64,000 nucleotides of DNA from Betaproteobacteria bacterium. Its GTDB lineage: Bacteria; Pseudomonadota; Gammaproteobacteria; Burkholderiales; Ga0077523. Location of the stretch: positions 133,945 to 197,944 of the forward strand of contig WGLR01000003.1 of NCBI GenBank assembly GCA_016125475.1. The letters are read 5' to 3'. A model generated the notes under the pieces. That model did no database searches, was not told the origin of the DNA, and was given only the letters and a program-made list of their open reading frames with translations. Made by a program: the position numbers and the translations under genes. This document shows, one piece after another, positions 1 to 10,699 of the stretch (the stretch's first letter is position 1; each line of letters begins with the position of its first letter).

Positions 1-1
1 C

Positions 2-568
2 GGTTCGGCGTCCGCGCGGCAGGACGGCGGCGGGGATGCGATGACCCACGCGACGCGGCGTCGCACCCGGGCGTGGCTGGCGGCCGTCCTTCCGGCGGCA
101 TGGCACCGTCACGTCGGTCCGGTCGCCGTGGTCGCACTGGCGGCCGGCCTTGCCCTCCTGTCGCTGGTGTCGAGGCACGTTTCGGAGCCGGCCGGGGAGG
201 GCACGATTCCGTCCCTTGCCGAACAGGTGTCGGACCCCGCGCGCGAGGCTCGCCCGGCCTCGTTGCCGGCCAGGGCTTCCCTCGCACGTCAGGATCCCGT
301 CATCGCCGGAAGCTACCGGCAGCGAGCGTCCAGGGAACGTCCGTCCCGACCGTACCTGCGAACACCGTCCCCGGCAGACCCGGCTGCGTCGTCCCGGCTG
401 GCGCCGGGATCCGCGCTCGCGCGGATCCGACGGCTCTGGTTCTCGGGTGCTCCCGACCAGGCGCGACGCGAACTCGACCGGTTCCGCTGCGCCCACCCTT
501 CGTACGTCATTCCAGCGGAATACCCGGTCCCCGCGACGGATTCCGTCCGCTGCGATCGCCTTCGTTAA
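2..568 (+). CDS. Anti-sigma-factor-like membrane protein, 5' end outside window
   Basis: The reading frame is already open at base 2, before the first ATG at 41, so the gene probably begins outside the window. One hydrophobic segment follows a basic stretch (about residues 26-45 counted from the ATG at 41). A proline/arginine-rich linker follows, then a C-terminal segment with the pattern IRRLWFSGAPDQARREL and FRCAHPSYVIP. That tail resembles the ending of small proteins often encoded after ECF sigma factors in betaproteobacteria ('RIRALRxxGRxxEAxxxLxxFRxxYPxYxLP'). The role as anti-sigma factor is inferred from this resemblance only. An alternative is that translation starts at 41, overlapping an upstream stop. 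Confidence 0.45.
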   Translation, partial: GSASARQDGGGDAMTHATRRRTRAWLAAVLPAAWHRHVGPVAVVALAAGLALLSLVSRHVSEPAGEGTIPSLAEQVSDPAREARPASLPARASLARQDPVIAGSYRQRASRERPSRPYLRTPSPADPAASSRLAPGSALARIRRLWFSGAPDQARRELDRFRCAHPSYVIPAEYPVPATDSVRCDRLR

Positions 569-674
569 AGATCACGACGACTCGGACCGTTAACCCTTCC
601 GCAACCGGAGCGTTCTGGCTTCGGACTTCTCGAGTAGCGCGTGGACGACGTCCGGCGCGCGCGGACGGTTATCG

Positions 675-2669
675 ATGGAAAAGAGTACTTTCGACGAACT
701 GAGGACCACCGGAAAACTGCCTTCTCCTTCCGGAGTGGCCCTGAGGATCATGGAGCTGAGTCGCCAGGACGACGTGGGACTCGACGAGATCGCCCGTGTC
801 GTCCAGGCCGACCCTGCTCTGTCGGGACGACTCATCAAGTTCGCGAATTCCGCGCTGTCGGGGCCGCGTCGCCCGATCGCGGCCGTACAGGATGCGATTC
901 GCCTGCTGGGCCTGAAGACGGTGCGGCAACTGGCGCTCGGCTTCTCGATCATGGGGCAGCACCGCGCCGGTGCGTGCAATGCCTTCGATTACGGGGCGTT
1001 CTGGTCGGGTTCGCTCGCGGCCGCGATCGCCTCGAAGACCCTGTGCCTGCGTACGAGGTCGGCACCGCCCGATGAAGCGTTCACGTGCGGCCTGCTGCAG
1101 AACATCGGAGCGCTCGCCCTCGCCACCCTCTACCCGGACGGCTACGGCGCGATCATTCTGGACCGTCCCGAGGACGGCCGCTCGCTCCGACAGCGGGAAC
1201 GCGAGCATCTACACACCGACCACCTCGAGCTCACGGTGGCACTCCTCGAGGAGTGGATGCTGCCGCGCGTGTTCGTGAATGCCGTGGCGTGCCACGAGGA
1301 CCCGGACGATGGCGAGTATCCGGAAGGCTCCCGTCAGGCGACCCTGTGTCACCTTCTCCATCTGGCCCGCAACATCGGTCTGTACTGCGGCGCGGACGAC
1401 CCGGCACGCCGGGACATGCTCCCCGACCTGATCTTCCACGGTGCCCGGATCGGACTCGATTCCGAAGCCCTCGCCCTGCTCATCGATCAGGTCGTGGCCG
1501 AATGGCGGGAGTGGGGAACCATTCTCGAAGTGCGTACGACGGACATTCCGGCGTTCAACAATCTCTTGCAGGCATCGAAGGATGCCGTGCACGCGCTGCC
1601 CGTTCCGGGGAACACGCTGCCGCAGGACGGCGGTGTGCAGTCAGCGCAGGTGATACCGCTCAACTCGCGAGCCGAGGACGCGATGCGCATTCTCGTGGTC
1701 GACGACGACCGGACGATCCTGGCGCTCGTTTCTCGCGTGCTGAGTGACCAGGGCCATCAGGTGTCGACGGCGAACAACGGGCACGAGGCGCTCCGCGTCG
1801 CGATGCGTGAACAGCCGCAGATGATCGTTTGTGACTGGATCATGCCGGAGATGGACGGTCTCGGATTCTGCCGGGCACTGCGGGAAACCGAGGAGGGACG
1901 GCAGATGTATTTCCTGCTGCTCACGGCCCGCGAGGACGAGGACAACCTGGTCGAGGCGTTCGAGGCAGGCGTCGACGATTTCGTGACCAAGCCGGTGTCG
2001 CCGCGCGTGCTGCTCGCGCGTTTGCGGGCCGGACAGCGGGTGGTCAGGCTGCAGCAGGAATCGATGCGGGATGCCCAGAGCCTGCGCCGGTTCGCGACGG
2101 AACTCGCCGTCGCCAATCGGCGCCTGCGTCAGGCTGCCCTCACCGATCCGCTGACCGGGCTGCCCAACCGGCGCTACGCGATGGAGCGGCTCGAGCAGGA
2201 ATGGGCGGCGTCCAGGCGCAGCCAGAGAACCTTCACGCTCATGATGGTCGACATCGATCGGTTCAAGGCGGTCAACGACGCGCACGGTCACGAAGTCGGG
2301 GACCAGGTGCTGAGACAGATCGCACTCGCGCTGCGCAAGGCCGCGCGGTCCGAGGACGTGATCTGTCGTCTCGGTGGCGAGGAGTTTCTCGTGATTTCGC
2401 CGGACACGCCGCTGACGCCCGCACTGCGACTCGCCGACCGGCTACGCCAGGCAGTCTGCGGCTCGCCGATGACCATGGGTACGCTGCGCTTTCCGCTGTC
2501 GGTATCCATCGGCGTCGCGGAGCGGGGGCCCGGCATGACGAAGTACGACGAACTTCTGAAGGCGGCGGACGAGGTGCTCTACCACGCGAAGCGTCTCGGC
2601 GGAAATCGTGTCCAGGCCTCGGGGCTCGGGGCGACCCAGACGACGCCCAACGGAACGAATCAGTCCTGA
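675..2669 (+). CDS. HDOD - receiver - GGDEF response regulator, probable diguanylate cyclase
   Basis: A 664-residue cytoplasmic signalling protein. An N-terminal HDOD domain (about residues 12-210) is followed by a linker. A receiver domain starts near residue 338 with an acidic triad at 343-345 and the probable phosphoacceptor Asp387 in CDWIMPEMDG. A short coiled segment joins it to a C-terminal GGDEF domain (about 495-650) with an intact GGEEF signature at 567-571, so it should be able to make c-di-GMP. The DPLTGLPNRR motif marks the start of the cyclase. Phosphorylation by an unseen histidine kinase probably controls it. It is the first of three HDOD proteins in this window. No membrane segment or signal peptide is visible. 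Confidence 0.93.
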   Translation: MEKSTFDELRTTGKLPSPSGVALRIMELSRQDDVGLDEIARVVQADPALSGRLIKFANSALSGPRRPIAAVQDAIRLLGLKTVRQLALGFSIMGQHRAGACNAFDYGAFWSGSLAAAIASKTLCLRTRSAPPDEAFTCGLLQNIGALALATLYPDGYGAIILDRPEDGRSLRQREREHLHTDHLELTVALLEEWMLPRVFVNAVACHEDPDDGEYPEGSRQATLCHLLHLARNIGLYCGADDPARRDMLPDLIFHGARIGLDSEALALLIDQVVAEWREWGTILEVRTTDIPAFNNLLQASKDAVHALPVPGNTLPQDGGVQSAQVIPLNSRAEDAMRILVVDDDRTILALVSRVLSDQGHQVSTANNGHEALRVAMREQPQMIVCDWIMPEMDGLGFCRALRETEEGRQMYFLLLTAREDEDNLVEAFEAGVDDFVTKPVSPRVLLARLRAGQRVVRLQQESMRDAQSLRRFATELAVANRRLRQAALTDPLTGLPNRRYAMERLEQEWAASRRSQRTFTLMMVDIDRFKAVNDAHGHEVGDQVLRQIALALRKAARSEDVICRLGGEEFLVISPDTPLTPALRLADRLRQAVCGSPMTMGTLRFPLSVSIGVAERGPGMTKYDELLKAADEVLYHAKRLGGNRVQASGLGATQTTPNGTNQS

Positions 2670-2689
2670 CCCGACCGTCGGACCGACGA

Positions 2690-2724
2690 AAAAAAGCCCT
2701 CGCAGAAGTTCTGCGAGGGCTTTT
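2690..2724. terminator. Bidirectional intrinsic terminator
   Basis: A perfect 12-bp inverted repeat (2696-2707 with 2709-2720; in practice a 10-bp stem with a 5-nt loop) is preceded by a run of A and followed by TTTT. It sits between the convergent HDOD-receiver-GGDEF gene and the phasin gene and can serve both strands. Confidence 0.9.
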
Positions 2725-2749
2725 GACTTTCGACCGGAACGTGACCGGT

Positions 2750-3274
2750 TCAGGCGGCCTTGCGCTTGCCGGACGTCGAGGTGGCGGTCGCGGCGGAGAC
2801 GCTCTTGCCGACTTCGCGAAGCGAGCTGACCGTGGCTTCGTAGGCCTGGTTGGCGCCCGTCATCGCGGACTTGAACGCGGACACGAAAACCTCGGATCCC
2901 GGAGGCGCGGACTTCATGAGTCCGTCCATCGTCACGACCATCTGCTTGTTGAATTCCGTGACCTGAGTTTCGACCAGCGACGCCAGTTCCGCCTGGGTGC
3001 TCGCGAGCTGCTCGTAGACTTCGCGAACGTAAGCCTGGCCCTTCTCGAATTCGGGCTTCATCGCCTTGGAGGCGAACGTACGCAGCTCCGAGGGATCCTT
3101 CACGTTGGCGAGGGCCTGTACCGTGCTGGTGAGCTCGTCGAACGTCGCACGAGCCGTCTTGGTGTTGAGTTCGAACAGACGCGCGGCCGTGTCGGATGCA
3201 ATGGTGGCGGCACGAATGGCCGTCTCGACCTGAGCCTTGGCGGGCGCGACGAAATCCTGGGTATTGAGGGACAT
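2750..3274 (-). CDS. phaP: Phasin (PHA granule-associated protein)
   Basis: A 174-residue phasin_2 family protein that coats polyhydroxyalkanoate granules. It begins MSLNTQDFVAPAKAQVE, is almost entirely amphipathic helix rich in Ala, Val, Glu and Lys, and ends in a basic, Ala/Thr/Lys-rich tail. Phasins of betaproteobacteria have the same length and N-terminus. The start at 3274 is supported by an AGGAG about 8 nt upstream; a longer open frame reaching 3382 would run through the promoter and is rejected. The gene stands alone behind a strong promoter flanked by two palindromic sites. Its presence implies PHA synthesis genes elsewhere. Confidence 0.93.
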   Translation of the reverse strand: MSLNTQDFVAPAKAQVETAIRAATIASDTAARLFELNTKTARATFDELTSTVQALANVKDPSELRTFASKAMKPEFEKGQAYVREVYEQLASTQAELASLVETQVTEFNKQMVVTMDGLMKSAPPGSEVFVSAFKSAMTGANQAYEATVSSLREVGKSVSAATATSTSGKRKAA

Positions 3275-3337
3275 GGCAGTTGCTCCTGTCAGATGTTGGG
3301 GAATGTTCCCGGTGCAACTGAGCCGAGCGACATTGGC

Positions 3338-3355
3338 TTTGCTGCATTGCACAAA
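3338..3355. promoter_or_regulatory. Candidate PhaR-type operator at the phasin start point
   Basis: TTTGCTGCATTGCACAAA is an imperfect palindrome lying immediately downstream of the phasin -10 box. A bound protein there would block initiation. The 10-bp core TGCATTGCAC recurs downstream of the -10 box of the DUF481 gene (34822-34831). PhaR repression of phasin genes near +1 is established in PHA producers. Assignment of this site to PhaR is inference. Confidence 0.55.
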
Positions 3356-3359
3356 GACC

Positions 3360-3387
3360 AGTATAGGGTCCGAAAACGACAAGTCAA
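3360..3387 (-). promoter_or_regulatory. Sigma-70-type promoter of the phasin gene
   Basis: On the minus strand, TTGACT (3387-3382) and TATACT (3365-3360) are separated by 16 nt. Both hexamers are close to consensus, and the expected start point falls near 3353, about 80 nt upstream of the phasin ATG. Confidence 0.75.
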
Positions 3388-3403
3388 GAGGGCTGGTGAA
3401 TTA

Positions 3404-3423
3404 TTTTGTGCATCGCAACAAAA
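3404..3423. promoter_or_regulatory. Second candidate operator upstream of the phasin -35 box
   Basis: An imperfect palindrome with TTTTGT and ACAAAA arms around GCATCGCA, centred about 30 nt upstream of the -35 hexamer. It shares the TTGTGC/GCA pattern with the site at 3338-3355. The two sites flank the promoter, which would suit repression by a dimer or tetramer. Confidence 0.45.
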
Positions 3424-3495
3424 ATGCAGGCGGCATCACGGTCGCAAGGGGGTGCTGCAGGCGGGGACAGGTACGCGCGAGCGGCCATGTAAGCG

Positions 3496-4161
3496 TCAGG
3501 GTTTTTTCCGGGCGAGGGTGAGGCCGTCCCCGATCGGCACGAGTGCAATCTCGACGCGCGGGTCGGCGCGCACGTGCCGGTTGAACGCACGGATGGCGAC
3601 CGTCTCCGGATCGGCGGCACTCGCGTCCGCCGGCCGGCCGTTCCAGAGCGTGTTGTCGATGGCAATGAGTCCGCCCGGTCGAACCAGCTGAAGGCACCGC
3701 TCGTAGTAGTCCAGGTAGCCGCCCTTGTCGGCGTCGATGAAGGCGAAATCGTACGTCGCTGCCTGGTTCGCCTGCAGGAGTTCGTCGAGCGTCCGGGCGG
3801 CAGGGGCTATCCGCAGGAATATCTTCGGCGCAACGCCGGCGTCACGCCAGTGGCGGGAGGCGATCGACGTCCACTCCTCGCTGACGTCGCACGCCGTGAC
3901 CACCCCGTCCTCCGGGATCGCCATCGCGATGCAGAGCGTTGAGTATCCCGTGAAGGTCCCGATCTCCAGGCACTGCCGTGCCCCGGTCAGGCGAAGCAGG
4001 AGTCTCAGGAACTGGCCCTGTTCCGGAGAGATCTGCATCCCGTGTTCGGGAAGTCGGGCCGTCTCTTCACGCAGCCGGATCTGGTGCTCCGTTTCCGCGA
4101 CCGAGTTGTCTAGGAGGTAGCGATGAACTTCGTCGCTCAGGCCGATCGTTCTGCTGGACAT
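3496..4161 (-). CDS. SAM-dependent O-methyltransferase (caffeoyl-CoA OMT-like)
   Basis: A 221-residue class I methyltransferase of the O-methyltransferase family 3 type. The SAM-binding motif I is EIGTFTGYST near residue 67, and the metal-binding FIDADKGGY motif lies near residue 140. Family members methylate catechol-like hydroxyls using a divalent cation. The physiological substrate cannot be read from sequence. It is transcribed away from the gluQ operon with about 20 nt between the two genes, so it could be the last gene of that operon. It is complete and has no signal peptide. Confidence 0.9.
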   Translation of the reverse strand: MSSRTIGLSDEVHRYLLDNSVAETEHQIRLREETARLPEHGMQISPEQGQFLRLLLRLTGARQCLEIGTFTGYSTLCIAMAIPEDGVVTACDVSEEWTSIASRHWRDAGVAPKIFLRIAPAARTLDELLQANQAATYDFAFIDADKGGYLDYYERCLQLVRPGGLIAIDNTLWNGRPADASAADPETVAIRAFNRHVRADPRVEIALVPIGDGLTLARKKP

Positions 4162-4182
4162 GATGGTCTCCGGGGCGCAGGT

Positions 4183-5124
4183 CTAACGAGTGCCGTCCGG
4201 ACAACGGCCACCCGCGATCTCGGGCGTCTTCTGCCTCACGTGCGGGAGCAGTGCGCGGGACCAGTTCTCCCGGGTCCAGCGCCAGACGTCCCCGGGCGCA
4301 TGGTCGCTCAGTTCCCGGGGAACGGGTTGCCCGAGGAAACTCAGCGCCCGGACGAGGACACGCGACGCACTGCACGGGTCGACCGCCCCTGCACGAGACT
4401 GTTTCGATAGCTTCTCGCCCAGTTCGTTCACGGCCACCGGCAGGTGGAGGTATTCGGGGTCGGGAAGGTTCAGGAGGTGCGCCAGGAAGATCTGGCGCGG
4501 CGTGGATGCGAGAAGGTCTGCCCCGCGCACCACGTGCGTGAATCCGGCCGCGGCGTCGTCGACCACGCACGCGAGGTGATAGCTGAAGACGCCGTCCGCG
4601 CGACGCAGCACGAAGTCTCCCACGGTCGAGGCCAGATTCTGCGAGAAGTCGCCCTGCAGCCGGTCGCACACGGTCACGGTGCCGTCGGGCACCTCGATCC
4701 GGCACGCGCGCGGGCGCTCGGGATGCGAGACGCCGGTCCGGCATGTGCCGGGATAGCGCGGACCTTCGGGACCCGCCAGGCCTGCGGCGGCGATCTCGGC
4801 ACGACTGCAGGTGCAGGGATAGGTGTGTGCGTGGCGCCGGAGCGAGGCGAGCGCGTCCTCGTAGGCTTCCCGGCGGCGGCTCTGGTGGACGACCGGGCCC
4901 GTCCATTCGAAACCGAACGCTTCGAGGCAGGTCAGAATGGACTCGGTCGCGCCGGTCGCGACACGAGGCGGGTCGAGGTCGTCGATTCGCAGATGCCACT
5001 CGCCGCCCTGCGCGAGTGCGTCCGCGTAGCTGCCGGCGGCGGCCACGATGGAGCCGAAATGCAGCGGCCCCGACGGCGTCGGTGCGAATCGTCCCCGGTA
5101 CCCGGTCACTGGCGCTCCCGGCAT
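4183..5124 (-). CDS. gluQ: Glutamyl-Q tRNA(Asp) synthetase
   Basis: A 313-residue GluRS paralogue lacking the anticodon-binding domain. It attaches glutamate to the queuosine base of tRNA(Asp). The N-terminus YRGRFAPTPSGPLHFGS contains the HIGH-type signature. Zinc ligands are visible as CTCSR and a later YPGTC, and the KMSKS counterpart is KLSKQ near residue 250. Lengths of 290-310 are usual. The start at 5124 gives the standard family N-terminus; the open frame upstream to 5532 belongs to overlapping genes. It lies 8 nt after the DUF2069 gene in the same operon. Confidence 0.93.
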   Translation of the reverse strand: MPGAPVTGYRGRFAPTPSGPLHFGSIVAAAGSYADALAQGGEWHLRIDDLDPPRVATGATESILTCLEAFGFEWTGPVVHQSRRREAYEDALASLRRHAHTYPCTCSRAEIAAAGLAGPEGPRYPGTCRTGVSHPERPRACRIEVPDGTVTVCDRLQGDFSQNLASTVGDFVLRRADGVFSYHLACVVDDAAAGFTHVVRGADLLASTPRQIFLAHLLNLPDPEYLHLPVAVNELGEKLSKQSRAGAVDPCSASRVLVRALSFLGQPVPRELSDHAPGDVWRWTRENWSRALLPHVRQKTPEIAGGRCPDGTR

Positions 5125-5132
5125 GCGGACCG

Positions 5133-5473
5133 TCAGGCGGCCGCCCGCAGCCGCAACCGTACGTACGCGAGACAGCTCCCGAACAGCACCACCGACAGGA
5201 CGATCTCGGTCACGGCGAGTGCTCGGGACAGCCCCGCGTCCGACCAGGCTCGCACCACGCCCTCGGTGAAGTAGGCGAGGGACAGCATGCTCGTCCACCG
5301 AAACGTGTAGAGGCGTTCGCGCAGCACCCCGAAGACCGGTACCAGCAACGGCAACGTCTTGAGCATGAGCCAGCTGCCGCCGGGTCTCAGCGGTGCCAGG
5401 ACGGTCTCCCAGGCAAGGCACAACAGGATCAGGAGCAGCAGGCTGGAACCCGCTCCGAGGTAGGCCGCTCTCA

Positions 5474-5477
<4 letters not shown>
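5133..5477 (-). CDS. DUF2069 integral membrane protein
   Basis: A 114-residue protein with about four hydrophobic membrane segments and short loops, matching the DUF2069 family, which is commonly found next to wrbA in beta- and gammaproteobacteria. The function is unknown. Its ATG overlaps the stop of the hugZ-like gene (ATGA at 5474-5477), which indicates translational coupling. Confidence 0.85.
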
Positions 5478-6849
<1,372 letters not shown>

Positions 6850-6958
6850 CTATTATAGGAGCGCGGCCGGGACATGACCTGCGTCGGGCACGCATGCGTC
6901 GGCTCTCCCGGACGGGAAGGATGACCGGGACGACGTGCAACGCCGAGAGGGGCAGGAG

Positions 6959-8197
6959 ATGACGAGGTTCGCCGAACTGAAGCGTGTGCTTCGCTTCATC
7001 GCCATTCGTTACCGCGAAGACAATCTGTCGCAAGTGGCCGGCAGCCTCACGTTCAGTACCCTGTTCGCTCTCGTGCCTCTGGTCACGATCGTCCTCACCG
7101 TCTTCTCCGTGCTGCCCGCGTCCACGAAGCTCGCGCAGACCCTGAAGACCTTCATCGTCTCCAACTTCGTGCCGAGCGCCGCGTCGAAGCTCATCACGTT
7201 CTACACCCAGCAGTTTGCCGAGAAGGCGTCCGATCTCACGGCGATCGGGATCGCGATGCTCGCCGTCACGTCGATCATGATGATCATGACGATCGACCGG
7301 GCCTTCAACCGCATCTGGCGCGTGCAGCGCCCGCGGCCGCTCGTGCGACGCGTGCTCGTGTACTGGGCGGCGCTCACGATCGGCCCGCTGCTGATCGGCA
7401 CGAGCGTCTACATCACGTACTGGTTCGTGACCGCGTCGTTCGGCCTGATCCGGGCCGGAGGTATCGGTTCGACACTCCTCAAGGCGGTTCCGTTCGTGCT
7501 GACGGTCCTCGCGCTCGCCTTCCTCTACCGGACCGTGCCGAGCCGTCGCGTCGTCATCCGCGACGCCGTCACGGGGGCGGTCGTCGCGGGCGTCGCATTC
7601 GAGGCCATGAAATGGGGTTTCGCGTATTTCCTGCGTCACGTGGCCGACTACAGGCTGATCTATGGCGCGTTTGCAGGGTTTCCCGTCTTCCTGCTCTGGC
7701 TGTATGTTTCCTGGCTCATCGTGCTGACCGGGGCCGTGATCGCCGCGTCCCTGCCGCAGGTACGCACGGGGGCATGGGCGAGATACCGCGTCCCGGGCAG
7801 TCGCTACGTGGAGGCGCTTGCCATGCTGCGGCGTCTGCGCGTCGCGCAGCTGTCGGGCGGTGCGGTCCGCATCGATGCGCTCGCGCGCGCCGCACGGCTG
7901 ACGTGGGAGGATGCCGAGAACATCCTCGACGTCATGGCCGATCAGGGCTGGGTGGCGCATGCCGAGCACAATCACTGGCTGCTCGCCCGCGACGCCACGC
8001 GGCTGCGACTTGCCGAGGTCTTCGATGTCTTCGTGTTCCGTACCGAAGTGCTCGAGCGCGAGGTCGCCAGGCTCGGACTGGCCGATGCGCCCTGGGGCGC
8101 GAGCGCGGCCGTCGCCGACGAACTTTCCCTCGACGACTGGTGTGCACGAACGCAGACGGGGGACTGTACCTCGGAACCTGCCGAGTCCGAAGCGTGA
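6959..8197 (+). CDS. YihY/BrkB family inner-membrane protein
   Basis: A 412-residue protein. The N-terminal two thirds carry about six membrane segments, with the family motifs LAGSLTFSTLFALVPL-like near residue 25 and RLIYGAFAGFPVFLLWLY near 235. The C-terminal 130 residues form a soluble winged-helix-like tail. Family members were once annotated as RNase BN, which is considered wrong; the function is unresolved. The ATG at 6959 follows an AGGGG ribosome binding site. A GTG at 6935 is in frame and would add 8 residues. It is divergent from wrbA, a common arrangement in betaproteobacteria. Confidence 0.88.
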   Translation: MTRFAELKRVLRFIAIRYREDNLSQVAGSLTFSTLFALVPLVTIVLTVFSVLPASTKLAQTLKTFIVSNFVPSAASKLITFYTQQFAEKASDLTAIGIAMLAVTSIMMIMTIDRAFNRIWRVQRPRPLVRRVLVYWAALTIGPLLIGTSVYITYWFVTASFGLIRAGGIGSTLLKAVPFVLTVLALAFLYRTVPSRRVVIRDAVTGAVVAGVAFEAMKWGFAYFLRHVADYRLIYGAFAGFPVFLLWLYVSWLIVLTGAVIAASLPQVRTGAWARYRVPGSRYVEALAMLRRLRVAQLSGGAVRIDALARAARLTWEDAENILDVMADQGWVAHAEHNHWLLARDATRLRLAEVFDVFVFRTEVLEREVARLGLADAPWGASAAVADELSLDDWCARTQTGDCTSEPAESEA

Positions 8198-8235
8198 CGC
8201 GCGAAGCGGGCAGGAGGCCTCGCCCCCCCGCTGTA

Positions 8236-8958
8236 TCAGTTCGGCGAGCCCATGAACTGCATGGGCCCTTCGCGGCGATCGGAGTGCCGGGGGGCGGCAC
8301 GTTCTCGCGCCCCGACACGCTCCTCCCGGGCGGTGGGGGAAGACGGCCTGAGAGACCAGTAGGTCGTCCAGGTGCGGATCACCTTCTGCGCGTAGCCGTT
8401 TCCCTTGCCCAGGCTGCCGTTGTAGCGTGCGAGCGCGCGGGACAGGTTGCCCTTCTCGATGTCGAGATAGTGACGCAGGATCGTGCACCCGTAGCGGAGG
8501 CTCGTGCGCAGGTGGAAGAGGTTCTGCCCCGGGGTGCCGATGAGATCCACCCAGAAAGGCATGACCTGCATGAATCCGCGCGCACCGGCTCTCGAGATCG
8601 CGTATTTGCGGAAATTGCTTTCGACCTGGATCACGCCGAGCACGAGCTGGGGATCGAGACCGGCGCGCTTGGCTTCGTAGTGTGTCGCGAGCAGGAACTC
8701 GCGGCGGGCATCCTCGTCGGGCATCCGGGACGCGAGTCGCGGCGACATGGCGCGAAGCCAGGACTCGGCGTCGGCATCGCTCCGGAACGACGACAGCGTG
8801 GGTTCCGCGTCGGACACGCTCTGCTGCATGCGCGCGTGCACGGCGTCCGACAGCACCTCGTACTGCTGGGCGCCCGCCCACGCGCTTCCGCTCGCGATCG
8901 CGACCAGCACGGCCGCGAGCAGCCGCCACCACCTCAGGGCAGGCGCTGCCTTATCCAC
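8236..8958 (-). CDS. Lytic transglycosylase, SLT domain
   Basis: A 240-residue exported protein that should cleave peptidoglycan between MurNAc and GlcNAc. The probable GTG start at 8958 overlaps the 3' end of proS by about 25 nt and yields a good signal peptide ([16 protein letters not shown]). The SLT domain holds the catalytic Glu in GVIQVESNF, followed by GFMQVMPFW and RYNGSLG. A short arginine-rich tail ends the protein. An ATG at 9009 would extend deeper into proS and put 17 very basic residues before the signal peptide, so it is less likely. The pairing with proS is common in betaproteobacteria. Confidence 0.85.
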   Translation of the reverse strand: MDKAAPALRWWRLLAAVLVAIASGSAWAGAQQYEVLSDAVHARMQQSVSDAEPTLSSFRSDADAESWLRAMSPRLASRMPDEDARREFLLATHYEAKRAGLDPQLVLGVIQVESNFRKYAISRAGARGFMQVMPFWVDLIGTPGQNLFHLRTSLRYGCTILRHYLDIEKGNLSRALARYNGSLGKGNGYAQKVIRTWTTYWSLRPSSPTAREERVGARERAAPRHSDRREGPMQFMGSPN

Positions 8959-10646
8959 GATACGACGTCCGCGACCGCGACGGCGTGCGTCCCGTCCTCG
9001 CCGCGGCACTGATACTCGACCTGACCATTCCGGAGCCCCCGATCGCCGACCGTCAGACGGTGCGGAATCCCCGTGAGTTCCATGTCGGCGAACATCACGC
9101 CCGGCCGCTCGTCACGGTCGTCCAGCAGCACCTCGATGCCGAGCGCCTCGAGTTCGTCGTGCAGCCGACCGGCGACTTCCCTGACGGCGTCGCTCTTGCC
9201 ATGGCCGATCGCCACGATCGCGACGTGAAAGGGAGCCATGGCCGCCGGGAAGATGATTCCGCGGTCGTCGTGATTCTGCTCGATCGCGGCGGCCACGATG
9301 CGCGACACGCCGATGCCGTAGCAGCCCATCTCCATCGGCCGCGACTGCCCCGACTCGTCGAGGAACGCGCAGTTCATGGCCGACGAGTACTTCGTGCGCA
9401 GCTGGAAGATGTGCCCGACCTCGATGCCGCGGCAGAGCGACAGCACGCCCTTTCCGTCCGGGCTCGGATCCCCCTCGACGACGTTGCGAACGTCGAACAC
9501 GTGGGCGGGAGCCGGCAGGTCCCGGCCGAAGTTGACCCCGGTGAGGTGGTATCCGGCCCTGTTCGCGCCACACACGAAGTCGCACATGGCGGTCACCGCA
9601 CGATCCGCCACGATCCGCACCGTGTCCGGGAGGCCCACCGGGCCGAGATATCCCGCACGCGAGCCCGTGTGACGCTCGATCTCCTCCTCGGTGGCGAAGC
9701 GGAACCCTTCCAGGCCCGGCAGCTTCCCGAGCTTCACTTCGTTCAGCTGGTGATCGCCGCGCAACAGCACGACGGTCAGCGTGTCGTCGCTGACCACGGC
9801 GATGGCCTTGAGGATGCGTGCGGCCGGGAGAGCCAGGAATGCCCCGACCTCCTCGATCGTCTTGCGCCCCGGAGTCTCGACCTCACGCATCGTCTCCGTC
9901 GCGGCAGGCCGTTCACCGGCGGTGGGGCCCACGGCTTCCGCGAGTTCGATGTTCGCCGCGTAGTCGGAGTCCGGACAGAACGCGATCGCGTCCTCCCCCG
10001 AGTCGGCGAGCACGTGGAACTCGTGCGAGCCCGTCCCGCCGATGGCGCCGGTGTCCGCCGAGACGGCCCGGAACTGCAGGCCCAGACGCGTGAACACGCG
10101 CGAGTACGCGTCGTACATGTTCCGGTATTCCCGCTCCAGGTCCGCGAAATCGACGTGGAACGAGTAGGCGTCCTTCATCACGAACTCCCGCGCGCGCATC
10201 ACGCCGAAGCGCGGGCGGATCTCGTCGCGGAACTTCGTCTGGATCTGGTAGAAGTTCACGGGAAGCTGGCGGTAGCTCCTGATTTCCCGCCGTGCGATGT
10301 CCGTGATGACCTCCTCGTGGGTCGGACCGAAACAGAAGTCGCGTTCGTGCCGGTCCCTGATCTTCAGCATCTGGGGGCCGAACACGGCCCATCGCCCGGT
10401 CTCCTGCCAGAGTTCCGCCGGCTGGACAGCCGGCATGAAGAGTTCGACCGCGCCTGCGCGGTTCATTTCCTCGCGCACGATGCGCTCGACCTTGCGCAGC
10501 ACGCGCAGGCCGAGCGGCATCCACGTGTACAGGCCGCTGCCGAGCTTGCGGATGAGGCCTGCGCGCAACATGAGACGGTGGCTGACGAGCTCCGCCTCGG
10601 CGGGAGCCTCTTTCAGGGTGGACAGGAAGAACTGGGAAACTCGCAT
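8934..10646 (-). CDS. proS: Prolyl-tRNA synthetase
   Basis: A 570-residue bacterial-type class II synthetase charging tRNA(Pro). It begins [20 protein letters not shown], the usual start. Motif 2 lies around [17 protein letters not shown]. The inserted YbaK-like editing domain that hydrolyses Ala-tRNA(Pro) covers about residues 235-390. Motif 3 is [11 protein letters not shown], and a C-terminal HGTP anticodon domain follows. The length matches the family. It is divergent from the spermidine-synthase-like gene and rppH. Confidence 0.97.
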   Translation of the reverse strand: MRVSQFFLSTLKEAPAEAELVSHRLMLRAGLIRKLGSGLYTWMPLGLRVLRKVERIVREEMNRAGAVELFMPAVQPAELWQETGRWAVFGPQMLKIRDRHERDFCFGPTHEEVITDIARREIRSYRQLPVNFYQIQTKFRDEIRPRFGVMRAREFVMKDAYSFHVDFADLEREYRNMYDAYSRVFTRLGLQFRAVSADTGAIGGTGSHEFHVLADSGEDAIAFCPDSDYAANIELAEAVGPTAGERPAATETMREVETPGRKTIEEVGAFLALPAARILKAIAVVSDDTLTVVLLRGDHQLNEVKLGKLPGLEGFRFATEEEIERHTGSRAGYLGPVGLPDTVRIVADRAVTAMCDFVCGANRAGYHLTGVNFGRDLPAPAHVFDVRNVVEGDPSPDGKGVLSLCRGIEVGHIFQLRTKYSSAMNCAFLDESGQSRPMEMGCYGIGVSRIVAAAIEQNHDDRGIIFPAAMAPFHVAIVAIGHGKSDAVREVAGRLHDELEALGIEVLLDDRDERPGVMFADMELTGIPHRLTVGDRGLRNGQVEYQCRGEDGTHAVAVADVVSWIRQRLP

Positions 10647-10699
10647 CGGGCCATCATCCCCGGAAAAGGCGCCATTTTAACGGGCATAATCGCGCGGCC

